NCBI RefSeq assembly: GCF_000745125.1
Contig: NZ_JQNF01000007.1
Coordinates: 186,001 to 250,000, forward strand
DNA from: Carnobacterium jeotgali MS3
GTDB taxonomy: Bacteria > Bacillota > Bacilli > Lactobacillales > Carnobacteriaceae
Reading direction: 5' to 3'
DNA length: 64,000 bases
Shown here piece by piece: positions 8,999 through 16,476 of this stretch (its first letter is position 1; each line of letters opens with the position of its first letter). The position numbers were made by a program, and so were the translations under genes. The notes beneath the pieces were generated by a model. The model did no database searches, had not been told where the DNA came from, and saw only the letters and a program-made list of their open reading frames with translations.

Positions 8999-9418
8999 GA
9001 ATAGTTAGTCTCCATTCTTAAAATATAATACACTATTTCAGAAAATCAATGTACTAGAAACCTTGATTTAATAAGGTTGTTTCTTACATTTATTCTTTAG
9101 TGTTTTATAAGGTTGGTCGTTATTCTTACTTAGTAAAATCTATTTTTGTATAATGGGGAAGGTTCTTATGTTTAATATTACTGGTAATTTTAAAATACAG
9201 TTACCGATCCATATCTCCAATAACAAAGGCTACAACAATATAATCATAAAGTAAGTTTTGTCCATCTTTAGCCACTTCAATTGCACCTATTTATTTTATT
9301 TATCTTGATACTGTCGTTTCCCCCAGTATATCGGCTATTTTTTTATTATTTTCGTCGTAACCTTCCGAAACAGAGGCAACTTCCCATCCCCTACTCGTTC
9401 ATAGTCCCAACCAAGAAA
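8999..9418. other. Gene-poor stretch with possible decayed reading frames
   Basis: No intact gene. On the minus strand a 29-codon frame without a start codon (9201-9290, containing VAKDGQNLLYDYIVV) and another short open piece near 9350-9410 (YERVGDGKLPLFRKV) look protein-like but have no start or ribosome binding site. They may be remnants of lost genes; this is weak. Confidence 0.3.
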
Positions 9419-9452
9419 AAAATTCCAACCATTAAAGTGGTTGGGATTTTAG
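9419..9452. terminator. Hairpin terminator
   Basis: AAAATTCCAACCA and TGGTTGGGATTTT form a stem with a 5-6-base loop. A second upstream CCCAACC (9406-9412) could compete for the same right arm. On the minus strand it would end the 86-aa membrane gene at 9482. Confidence 0.7.
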
Positions 9453-9481
9453 TATACTATGCAATTGAAACATCAGAGGTA

Positions 9482-9742
9482 TTAATTTTTCCATTCGCTA
9501 TAACCATTTAAAATAATTATATATATTACATATATGCAAGGAATAAATATAGCAAATAGGATTATCTTTATAATCCAACTTACTGTCGAAAATATAGCCC
9601 CAATAAGTATATATAGCATAAAAAAAACAAATACGGACATGATTAACAATAAAATAATTAAAATAAAATTTTTAATTATTTTATTGTTAATCTTTAAAAC
9701 AGCTGATAATATTTCTTCAAAAAAAATTAAAATGAATTCCAT
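9482..9742 (-). CDS. Small hydrophobic membrane protein, possible immunity-type
   Basis: An 86-aa protein made almost wholly of hydrophobic residues, with two or three membrane segments (about 24-50 and 55-78) and a polar end (GYSEWKN). The ATG is 6 bases after AAAAGGAGC, the best ribosome binding site in this stretch, which is why the minus frame was chosen over the antisense plus frame. Thirteen bases upstream ends a separate protein fragment (9756-9875). That layout resembles a toxin or effector tail followed by an immunity gene, but this is inference only. Confidence 0.55.
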   Translation of the reverse strand: MEFILIFFEEILSAVLKINNKIIKNFILIILLLIMSVFVFFMLYILIGAIFSTVSWIIKIILFAIFIPCIYVIYIIILNGYSEWKN

Positions 9743-9755
9743 TTAAAAGCTCCTT

Positions 9756-9875
9756 TTAAAAGTCTATCCATCCATTATTTCTATTTTTATCATTCTTGTC
9801 AATTAATTTAGCAATTGCTACTGCTGATTTAGAAAGTCCTTTTGCTAATACTTGATATCGTGTATCGAGAATCCT
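9756..9875 (-). pseudogene. C-terminal fragment of an unknown protein
   Basis: A 39-codon frame ends in NGWIDF and a TAA. It contains TRYQVLAKGLSKSAVAIAKL, which has the composition of real protein. It has no start codon or ribosome binding site, and a stop lies just before it in frame. Across the boundary begins the broken recombinase on the other strand. I read it as the surviving tail of a larger gene cut by a rearrangement; the family is unknown. Confidence 0.4.
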
Positions 9876-9975
9876 TTATAATTAGAGTTATTTTTTCGCA
9901 ACAGTCTCCAACTCATGATTTTGCGGTATAATAAACAAAATCAAATATAACTTTTGTGAGCGGAGAGTCTTTGAA

Positions 9976-10499
9976 GTGAGTTCCAACATCCAATCATTAC
10001 GGTCTCAGAAAGAAATAACCGACTGTTTAAGGTGCAATGAAAACGCAGATTGGAATGTTTTTCTATTGTTAATCAGTATTAATAACGCTTTGCGCATGTC
10101 CGACATTATTACATTAAAGAAAAAAGACCTGATTTCCTATAAAACACTTGAATCATCGAGAAAAAACAGCCAAAAACAGTATTTTATATTTGAGTAGCCT
10201 GCAGGACTTGATTCAAGACTATTAAAAAAGAACTAGAGAATCATTTGTTTAAAAGTACTAAAGTCGGTCACTTAGAGGTCAATCTTGTCTATCAGATATT
10301 TCAAAAAATTGCTACAATTTTAGTAAAATACGATACTATCACGCACACGATACGTAAGAGATTGGGTTACCACTATTACAATAAACCCAAAGACGTGGTT
10401 ACACTCATGGAACTATTTGGTCATTGCAGCGAGAAAATCACGTAGCGCTACATTGAGATCAATGAAGATGAAATCAGTAGAACACTACTAAATTTCTGA
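9976..10499 (+). pseudogene. Degenerate tyrosine recombinase / integrase
   Basis: The piece from 9976 (GTG) encodes NNALRMSDIITLKKKDL, matching the region around the first catalytic Arg of phage-type integrases. After a stop at 10195-10197 and frame changes, the frame at 10245-10445 encodes HTIRKRLGYHYYNKPKDVV and LMELFGHCSEKIT, the HxxR and H boxes. Then a TAG at 10443-10445 interrupts what would continue RYIEINEDEISRTLLNF, which carries the catalytic Tyr. The TAG is one base from TTG (Leu), the usual residue there. At least one stop and two frameshifts make it inactive. It is short and lacks most of an N-terminal arm-binding domain. No attachment site was identified. Confidence 0.85.
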
Positions 10500-10542
10500 T
10501 TAAAATTTTAGATTTTGTTTCATTTTTAACACTTTCAACCCG

Positions 10543-10607
10543 TTATAATGGAGATGTAAAATACTTTTATCATTATAATGGCAGTATTATAACTACTTTT
10601 GATAGTT
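10543..10607 (+). repeat. Imperfect tandem repeat before the XRE gene
   Basis: TTATAATGG occurs at 10543-10551 and again at 10573-10581, a 30-base period. Each copy is followed after some bases by an ACT(A)CTTTT-like tract. Both contain a perfect TATAAT. It may hold two overlapping promoters or paired operator sites for the adjacent regulator. Confidence 0.45.
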
Positions 10608-10654
10608 AAATTTCTAGAAATTCATTAAAGTAATTGTAAGGAGGTTAGTTATAG

Positions 10655-10969
10655 ATGAAATTAGAGACTCGATTAAAACAAAGAAGAAATACTCTAAAAA
10701 TGACGCAAGAAGAAGTAGCCGAAAAAATACATGTGTCACGCCAAACTATTTCTAATTGGGAAAATGGACGGAACTTACCGGATATCAATAGTCTTATTTT
10801 AATTAGTGAGATTTACGCAATTTCCTTAGACAAATTAATGAAAGGAGATCCTAAAATGGTTAAAAAGTTAGATGAAAAAATAAAAAGAGGTAAATTTTTT
10901 TATTTTTTAGTAATTGTAATTGGAGTAATTGTTTTATTAAATATATTGCATTTAATCACTATTGGATAA
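10655..10969 (+). CDS. Membrane-anchored XRE family HTH regulator
   Basis: A 104-aa protein with a Cro/C1-type helix-turn-helix at residues 5-60 (MTQEEVAEKIHVSRQTISNW is the HTH core), a short charged linker, and one C-terminal membrane helix (about 80-100). The ATG follows AAGGAGG at 9-10 bases. Regulators of this build are common beside small membrane peptide or bacteriocin genes in Firmicutes. It is directly followed by a 28-codon membrane peptide frame and then a strong terminator, suggesting a two-gene unit. The target genes are unknown; autoregulation through the upstream tandem repeat is a guess. Confidence 0.88.
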   Translation: MKLETRLKQRRNTLKMTQEEVAEKIHVSRQTISNWENGRNLPDINSLILISEIYAISLDKLMKGDPKMVKKLDEKIKRGKFFYFLVIVIGVIVLLNILHLITIG

Positions 10970-10975
10970 AGCACT

Positions 10976-11062
10976 ATGACTTTATTGTTTTTTGAACTAC
11001 TACTATTAGTCTTTTTAATGGCTATCCTGCTAATTTCTAGAGGTAAAAGATATAAAAAATAG
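10976..11062 (+). CDS. Possible 28-aa membrane peptide downstream of the XRE gene
   Basis: An ATG six bases after the regulator stop opens a 28-codon frame. It encodes one hydrophobic helix (LLFFELLLLVFLMAILLI) with a basic end (RGKRYKK) and runs to a TAG at the foot of a strong terminator. No separate ribosome binding site is clear, so it would depend on coupling to the upstream gene. A single helix with a cationic tail is the build of many small toxins and regulatory micropeptides. It may also be chance; the position between the regulator and the terminator favours a gene. Confidence 0.45.
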   Translation: MTLLFFELLLLVFLMAILLISRGKRYKK

Positions 11063-11100
11063 GTTAAACAACAATTATGTGTTGTTTAGCCTATTTTTTT
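11057..11100 (+). terminator. Strong terminator of the XRE unit
   Basis: GGTTAAACAAC and GTTGTTTAGCC pair in an 11-bp stem with one mismatch pair and an 8-base loop, followed by TATTTTTTT. Confidence 0.85.
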
Positions 11101-11195
11101 CTAGTAAGTTTACATTGTAAAAGTCTTTTAACTTACTTTGTATGAAGTATTCTACTGGTACGATTAGCCAACCTTAGAAACAGAATAACGATGCT

Positions 11196-11281
11196 TTACT
11201 GTATTATAGTCAAACCTAGAACAGCTACTATTAAACTTGCTACCGCAATTATAATTTTCCATGTTACATTAGCTTTTTCAT
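11196..11281 (-). pseudogene. Frameshifted small membrane peptide gene
   Basis: An ATG after GAAGGAT (minus strand, 11279-11281) gives only five codons. One base off frame, the sequence continues as ANVTWKIIIAVASLIVAVLG and ends TIIQ at a TAA. One extra A in the poly-A after the ATG would restore a 28-aa single-helix peptide. The 86-base span is one short of a codon multiple, as expected for a single-base deletion. A homopolymer sequencing error would look the same. Confidence 0.4.
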
Positions 11282-11401
11282 ATTTTATCCTTCAAAGTTG
11301 TTAAGGGTTACATTTATCTCAAAAAGTATAACAATTTTTTTGAAATAGAGATGCTATACTTAATGAAAATAAATCCACAAATGAATAGGAGAGCTTTAAA
11401 A

Positions 11402-11572
11402 ATGAAAAATAGTAAAAAAAATGAAAAAAATAGTACTTGGGTTATGTACTTATCACTAAGCTGTGCACTAACTACAGTAGCTCTTGTAATACACAACCCT
11501 TTATATTCTTTAGGTGCGATCTTGTTTGGAATATGCGCTGTTTTATCTGCTTTAAAAAAAAATCATAAATAA
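11402..11572 (+). CDS. Small membrane protein, unknown
   Basis: A 56-aa protein with a basic N-terminus (MKNSKKNEKNS), two hydrophobic segments (about residues 12-27 and 30-48), and a basic end (LKKNHK). An in-frame ATG at 11351 exists, but AGGAGAG lies 8 bases before the ATG at 11402, so that start is chosen. No family is recognised. A decayed related piece lies 190 bases downstream (11761-11805), suggesting the gene was once duplicated. Confidence 0.6.
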   Translation: MKNSKKNEKNSTWVMYLSLSCALTTVALVIHNPLYSLGAILFGICAVLSALKKNHK

Positions 11573-11869
11573 ACTTTTTATATAAATGTTATCTTCTAAA
11601 TTTTTTAATTATACATATTTTACAGAACTGGGCATCAAAAATATATTGAGGAATAGATACACATATTTAACACGGTATGAATGCACTAAATTAACGAATG
11701 TAATCAACATAACTGAAAAGAATACATCATCTATAAATATATTTTAAAGTCACTACTATAATGACAAAAATAAGAAATACTACTTGGCCAATGTCATTAA
11801 CTTAAGGCTATTGAAGAAAAGAGGCAAATGGAAAATAAAAAAGTTCTCTTCCATTTCACTCTTTTAATC
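11573..11869 (+). other. Gene-poor stretch with a decayed copy of the 56-aa gene
   Basis: AT-rich. At 11761-11805 a 15-codon frame starting with ATG encodes IRNTTWPMSLT and then stops. It resembles EKNSTWVMYLSLS of the protein at 11402-11572, with matching bases around AAATACTACTTGG. No other coding signal was seen. Confidence 0.45.
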
Positions 11870-11917
11870 AAAAAAGAGTGAAAGGTCATGCATAAAACAC
11901 ATGAACCCTCACTCTTT
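11870..11917 (-). terminator. Terminator downstream of trxB
   Basis: AAAGAGTGAAAGGTCATG pairs with CATGAACCCTCACTCTTT with three mismatches. On the minus strand a T6 run follows. An alternative partner for the AAAGAGTG arm, TTCACTCTTTT, lies at 11855-11865. Confidence 0.75.
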
Positions 11918-12009
11918 ACAGTAATCAAGTCTATTCAGTTAATGACATTGAGATTTCTTTCGTTTCTTTTTTCAATTTTACACTTTTTATTGACCACTAT
12001 TTTTCATTT

Positions 12010-12963
12010 TTAAACTTTTGCTACTAAGCTTTCTTTCAATTTTTCAACATAATGAAAAACAGCATTTCCTGCTAAGCTGCCATCACCAACAGCTGTTGCA
12101 ACTTGGCGTAACGGTGTTAATCGGACATCGCCTATTGCAAAAATTCCTGGTTGTGAAGTTTCCATTGTTTCGTTTGTTTGAATCCAGCCTTCTTCATCTG
12201 TAATACCTAAGTCTCTAAATTTGTCTGTGTTTGGCAGAATGCCTACATAAATAAACGCTCCATCTGCAGCATATTCTTGGACTTCATTCGTATGAACGTT
12301 TCTAACTTTCACACCTGTTACTTTATTGTCATCACCATAAATATTTTCTACAGTAGAATCCCATATAAAGTCAACTTTTTCATTTTTAAATGCTCTATCT
12401 TGAAGAATTTTTTGAGCTCTTAACTCATCACGACGGTGAATAATCGTTACTTTTTTGGCAAATTGAGTCAAATACGTTCCTTCTTCGACAGCTGAGTCTC
12501 CACCGCCGACAACAACCAACTCTTTATTACGGAAAAATGCGCCATCACAAACCGCACAATAAGATACTCCACGACCGTTGTATTCATTTTCACCACTAAC
12601 ACCTAACTTACGGTGTTCTGCTCCTGTAGCAATAATGATTGAACGTGTCTTAAAGATTTTTTTTCCAGCAATAATGGTTTTGTATTCTACCCCTTGTTGA
12701 ATTTCTTGTACATCCGCATAAGCATATTCAGCACCAAATTGTTTCGAACCCTCAAACATTTTATCTGATAATTCTGGTCCTAAAATACTATTGAATCCAG
12801 GATAATTTTCAATCTCTGCAGTATTAATCATTTGTCCGCCAGGTACTCCGCGTTCCAACATAAGTGTAGACAAGTTTGATCTTGAAGCGTATAAAGCAGC
12901 CGTCATGCCTGCAGGGCCACTTCCAATAACGACAACATCATAAATTTTTTCTTCAGTTTCCAT
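12010..12963 (-). CDS. trxB: Thioredoxin-disulfide reductase
   Basis: An FAD enzyme that reduces thioredoxin with NADPH in the cytoplasm. VVIGSGPAGMTAALYAS is the N-terminal FAD loop, CAVCDG is the redox-active CxxC site (about residues 136-141), VVGGGDSAVEE is the NADPH loop and FAIGDVR the second FAD motif. An upstream in-frame ATG at 12978 is possible, but GAGGG lies 8 bases before the second ATG, so 317 aa (MEHEX-type start METEEKIYD) is preferred. It is monocistronic with its own terminator. In this genome it would be a key thiol-redox enzyme. Confidence 0.95.
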   Translation of the reverse strand: METEEKIYDVVVIGSGPAGMTAALYASRSNLSTLMLERGVPGGQMINTAEIENYPGFNSILGPELSDKMFEGSKQFGAEYAYADVQEIQQGVEYKTIIAGKKIFKTRSIIIATGAEHRKLGVSGENEYNGRGVSYCAVCDGAFFRNKELVVVGGGDSAVEEGTYLTQFAKKVTIIHRRDELRAQKILQDRAFKNEKVDFIWDSTVENIYGDDNKVTGVKVRNVHTNEVQEYAADGAFIYVGILPNTDKFRDLGITDEEGWIQTNETMETSQPGIFAIGDVRLTPLRQVATAVGDGSLAGNAVFHYVEKLKESLVAKV

Positions 12964-13067
12964 AATGAAATCCCTCATTTTCCTTAATTGTTTCTCTTTA
13001 CTTTACATCTTTCAAAGTCAAACCGCCATCTTTTTGCTTACAAATTAGAAGTAAATGAGCAAGCTAC

Positions 13068-13499
13068 TTAAAAATCATTCAATTCCATTTTAAGCGTTTC
13101 TTGTAAATCAGATGCTTCTTCAACAAAATCACCATCTGGGTCTAGCGTTAGATACTGTTCTACCAATATTAAAGATTTTTCCAAATCATCTTTAAAAGCA
13201 TAATTATTCGCTTGAAAATAATAGGCTTCTGCAAAAATATCGCCACTTTTTTCAATTAATTCATCTAAAAGTTCAATTGATTCGTCGTACTCACCAGTAT
13301 GTTGATAACAAATAGCTAACTGACAAGAGGCAAAAATAGATTCCTCTTCATTTCTCGATAACGTCACTGCTCGTGAGAAGTATTTTTTTGCACGATCCAT
13401 TTCATTTTTTTGAAATGCCGTAATTCCACGTTGAAAATAAAATTCACTTGTTGGAATAACTTCTATGATTGTCGCCTTTTGATTTTCTATTTCAGACAT
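13068..13499 (-). CDS. Tetratricopeptide repeat protein
   Basis: A soluble 143-aa protein with about three TPR-like helical hairpins (residues about 17-50, 52-85 and 88-120); AFQKNEMDRAKKYFSRAV is a clear TPR helix pair. Frame also allows a TTG two codons earlier, but AGGAGG lies 7 bases before this ATG. The partner is unknown. It lies downstream of galU, beyond a hairpin terminator. Similar small TPR proteins occur between trxB and galU-type genes in related bacteria, from memory. Confidence 0.8.
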   Translation of the reverse strand: MSEIENQKATIIEVIPTSEFYFQRGITAFQKNEMDRAKKYFSRAVTLSRNEEESIFASCQLAICYQHTGEYDESIELLDELIEKSGDIFAEAYYFQANNYAFKDDLEKSLILVEQYLTLDPDGDFVEEASDLQETLKMELNDF

Positions 13500-13588
13500 G
13501 TGCAACCCTCCTCTAAAGTAACATTTGCATAATAGTATAGCATATGGGCAACATTTTTAATAGGTCTTGTTCGCTCCCATAGATGCAC

Positions 13589-13619
13589 AAAAAGATGAAC
13601 TATTAGAGCTCATCTTTTT
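13589..13619. terminator. Terminator of the hprK-lgt-gpsA-galU operon
   Basis: AAAAAGATGA and TCATCTTTTT form a perfect 10-bp stem around an 11-base loop, 18 bases past the galU stop. Confidence 0.85.
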
Positions 13620-13637
13620 GGCTAACCTTATTTAGTT

Positions 13638-14519
13638 TTATTCTTTTTCTAATTTTTTACCCAACTCAATAATATAGTCATTTAGTGAATCTTTGATTTC
13701 TGGATGTTTTAAACCATATTGAATACTTGTTTTTAAGAAGCCAAATTTATCCCCTACATCATAACGGGTCCCTTTGAATTCATGAGCAAATACACGTTGT
13801 GTTTTATTTAGTGTGTCGATTGCATCTGTTAACTGAATTTCATTTCCTGCTCCTGGTTCTTGATTTTCTAAAATATCAAAAATTTCAGGAGTTAACAAAT
13901 AACGGCCAATAATCGCTAGATCACTTGGTGCATCTTCTGGATTTGGTTTTTCCACAAAACGACGAACATTATACGTTGTTTCATCTACTTGCCCTTCAAC
14001 ATCGATGATGCCATATTTTGATGTTTCTTCATGCGGTACTTTCATCACTGCAATATTTGAAGCATGCGTTTTGTCGTATCCGTTGATTAATTGTTTTGTT
14101 AATGGTACTTCATCTTCCATCAAGTCATCACCCAACATAACCACAAAAGGTTCGTTTCCAACAAAGGCTTTAGCTTGCAAGACGGCATCGCCCAATCCTT
14201 TTGGATACGATTGACGAACAAAAAACAAATTCAAACCAGTTGTTTCTTCAACTAATTCTAATAGCTCCATTTTTCCTTTAGATTTCAAATTAGCTTCTAA
14301 TTCTGGATTTGAGTCAAAGTGATCTTCGATAGGTCGTTTGCTTTTTCCAGTTACAATTAGAATATCTTCAATCCCTGAATTGATTGCTTCTTCAACAATA
14401 AATTGAATCGTTGGTTTGTCAACGATTGGCAACATTTCTTTAGCCATTGCTTTTGTTGCAGGTAAAAATCTTGTTCCTAACCCTGCTGCCGGGATAACTG
14501 CTTTACGTACTTTTTGCAT
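13638..14519 (-). CDS. galU: UTP-glucose-1-phosphate uridylyltransferase
   Basis: Makes UDP-glucose from glucose-1-phosphate and UTP, the donor for glycolipid anchors of lipoteichoic acid and for wall sugars. The N-terminal [20 protein letters not shown] (residues about 11-30) is the nucleotidyltransferase signature, followed by [17 protein letters not shown] and FVEKPNPE. The 293-aa length is normal. GGAGG lies 9 bases before the ATG. It is the last gene of the hprK-lgt-gpsA-galU cluster, 45 bp after gpsA, followed by a terminator. Its product is made downstream of phosphoglucomutase, encoded at 4.7 kb. Confidence 0.95.
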   Translation of the reverse strand: MQKVRKAVIPAAGLGTRFLPATKAMAKEMLPIVDKPTIQFIVEEAINSGIEDILIVTGKSKRPIEDHFDSNPELEANLKSKGKMELLELVEETTGLNLFFVRQSYPKGLGDAVLQAKAFVGNEPFVVMLGDDLMEDEVPLTKQLINGYDKTHASNIAVMKVPHEETSKYGIIDVEGQVDETTYNVRRFVEKPNPEDAPSDLAIIGRYLLTPEIFDILENQEPGAGNEIQLTDAIDTLNKTQRVFAHEFKGTRYDVGDKFGFLKTSIQYGLKHPEIKDSLNDYIIELGKKLEKE

Positions 14520-14564
14520 ATGCTGTATTCCTCCAATTATTTATAGTAGTGTAGCTAAATTATA

Positions 14565-15569
14565 TTATGCTTCTGATTTTCCATCGCGTTTCATTAAAGA
14601 AACAATAATATCTTCCACGTTAGCTTCATTATACAATACTTCGTAAATTGCTGCAGTGATTGGCATTTCAATCCCCTTTTGCTGAGCTAATTCATAAGCT
14701 GCTTTCGTTGTTGCAATTCCTTCTACAACCATTCCCATACTTTCGAGAACTTCTTTCAAACTATTGCCTTTGCCTAACATGTGACCCGCTCTCCAGTTTC
14801 TAGAATGGACACTCGTACAAGTAACAATTAAGTCTCCTACACCACTCAATCCTAGAAAAGTCATCGGATCTGCTCCAAAAGCTACACCTAAACGGCTTAT
14901 TTCAGCCAACCCTCTAGTCATCAAAGCCGCTTTCGCATTATCTCCATAACCTAACCCTTGAAGTGCTCCGGCTCCTACTGCGATGATGTTTTTTAAAGCT
15001 GCTCCCAGTTCAACACCAATTATGTCATCATTCGTATATACTCTAAAATAATCTGTCATGAATAAGTCTTGCACTACCTTAGTAGCCTCTTCATTTGTTG
15101 AAGCCGCAGTAATCGTTGTTAAATCCTTGACCGCAACTTCTTCTGCATGGCTAGGACCAGATAAAGCTACCACAGCTTGTCGTTTGCTTTCTGGGATTTC
15201 TTCTTCCAAAATTTCTGAAATACGTTTGTGGCTCTCTTGTTCTAACCCTTTACTTGCATGAACAATAATAGTTGGCTTAGTTAAAAGAGGGGCAACTTTA
15301 CTTGCTACATCGCGGATCGCTTTAGTTGGAATAACAAAAACAATGATATCTGCATCTTTGATTGCTTCTTCAATATGCGAAGTTGCTTTAATATTTTCAG
15401 CTAAAACTACAGCTGGCAGATAAAGTTTGTTGGTGTGTTTAAGATTGATTTCATCCGCTTGTTTTGCTTTATGACTCCATAAATGAACGTCATTCCCATT
15501 TTCTTCTAATACCATTGCTAAAGCCGTTCCCCAAGAACCAGCTCCTAAAACAGCTACTTTCTTTGACAT
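14565..15569 (-). CDS. gpsA: NAD(P)-dependent glycerol-3-phosphate dehydrogenase
   Basis: Reduces dihydroxyacetone phosphate to sn-glycerol-3-phosphate, the backbone for phospholipids and teichoic acids. The N-terminal [15 protein letters not shown] (residues about 7-21) is the dinucleotide-binding loop. [20 protein letters not shown] contains the catalytic Lys, and [12 protein letters not shown] is a family signature. The 334-aa length is usual. It lies 24 bp after lgt, within the membrane-lipid operon with hprK and galU. Confidence 0.95.
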   Translation of the reverse strand: MSKKVAVLGAGSWGTALAMVLEENGNDVHLWSHKAKQADEINLKHTNKLYLPAVVLAENIKATSHIEEAIKDADIIVFVIPTKAIRDVASKVAPLLTKPTIIVHASKGLEQESHKRISEILEEEIPESKRQAVVALSGPSHAEEVAVKDLTTITAASTNEEATKVVQDLFMTDYFRVYTNDDIIGVELGAALKNIIAVGAGALQGLGYGDNAKAALMTRGLAEISRLGVAFGADPMTFLGLSGVGDLIVTCTSVHSRNWRAGHMLGKGNSLKEVLESMGMVVEGIATTKAAYELAQQKGIEMPITAAIYEVLYNEANVEDIIVSLMKRDGKSEA

Positions 15570-15593
15570 CTTATTCAGACTCCTTTGTATCGA

Positions 15594-16460
15594 TTACTTC
15601 TTTTTTAAATTTTTCGTACTTTTATTCTTTTTTTGCGGCTTCATTCCATCTGTGTAATATGGAACAGGTGGATAATCTCTTCTTCTATAGATCCATAGAC
15701 AAATTGCTCCTACAAATAAAACTAATGATAAGGCTTGTGATACACGTAAGAAGTCAAAAATCCATAAACTGTCTGTTCTAAGGCCCTCAATAAAGAATCG
15801 CCCAAATGAATACCAAAGAACATAACTCAAAGCCACTTCACCTTGTCGCAGCAAGTGTTTTTTATTGCGTAAAACAACGATCAATACAAAACCTGCTAGA
15901 CTCCAAAGTGATTCGTAAAGAAAAGTAGGGTGGTAGTAAACACCGTTGATTTCCATTTGCTTGATAATAAATTCTGGCAAAAATAAATTTTCTAAAAATG
16001 ATCTTGTTACTTCTCCGCCATGTGCTTCTTGGTTCATAAAATTGCCCCAGCGGCCAAGAGCTTGAGCAAGTAACACATTAGGTGCTAAAATGTCTAGCAT
16101 CAACCAAATTGGAATACCTTTCTTTTTTGTATACCAGTATACTGTTAATCCCCCAGCTATTAAGCCGCCATAAATCGCTATACCACCATTCCAAATTGCA
16201 ATGATCTGGCTAGGATTTTCAAGATAATATCCTAGTTCAAACAAGACATAATACAACCGTGCTCCAATAAAAGCTATCGGTAATGCCCAAAGAGCCATAT
16301 CCACGATATGATCTCCTTCGATTCCTCTTTTTTCTGCTTCTCGAGTACTTAGAAAAATAGCTGAAAAAATTCCTACAGCTATAATGATTCCATACCAATA
16401 CACATCCAGAGGTCCTAATGAAAAGGCAATTGGATTAATTGCCCCTAACAAATTGCTCAT
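15594..16460 (-). CDS. lgt: Prolipoprotein diacylglyceryl transferase
   Basis: Attaches diacylglycerol from phosphatidylglycerol to the lipobox Cys of lipoproteins such as the two PstS proteins in this window. It is a membrane enzyme with seven predicted helices. The Lgt signature GRWGNFMNQEAHGG lies around residues 137-150, and YHPTFLYESLW and SFGRFFIEGLR are further conserved pieces. The 288 aa end in a lysine-rich tail (QKKNKSTKNLKKK). The ATG follows GGAG. It overlaps no gene but lies 16 bp from hprK, the common Firmicutes order hprK-lgt. Confidence 0.95.
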   Translation of the reverse strand: MSNLLGAINPIAFSLGPLDVYWYGIIIAVGIFSAIFLSTREAEKRGIEGDHIVDMALWALPIAFIGARLYYVLFELGYYLENPSQIIAIWNGGIAIYGGLIAGGLTVYWYTKKKGIPIWLMLDILAPNVLLAQALGRWGNFMNQEAHGGEVTRSFLENLFLPEFIIKQMEINGVYYHPTFLYESLWSLAGFVLIVVLRNKKHLLRQGEVALSYVLWYSFGRFFIEGLRTDSLWIFDFLRVSQALSLVLFVGAICLWIYRRRDYPPVPYYTDGMKPQKKNKSTKNLKKK

Positions 16461-16476
16461 CTTCTAATCTCCATTC

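Noticed and set aside
9201-9290. 29-codon protein-like frame VAKDGQNLLYDYIVV
   Set aside because: No start codon or ribosome site and a stop on both sides; too short to call a gene, kept only as a possible remnant.
9281-9511. 76-codon plus-strand frame starting MHLFILFILIL
   Set aside because: It has no ribosome binding site and runs through a hairpin terminator at 9419-9452.
9534-9746. Plus-strand frame antisense to the 86-aa membrane gene
   Set aside because: No ribosome binding site; the minus frame has AAAAGGAGC at ideal spacing.
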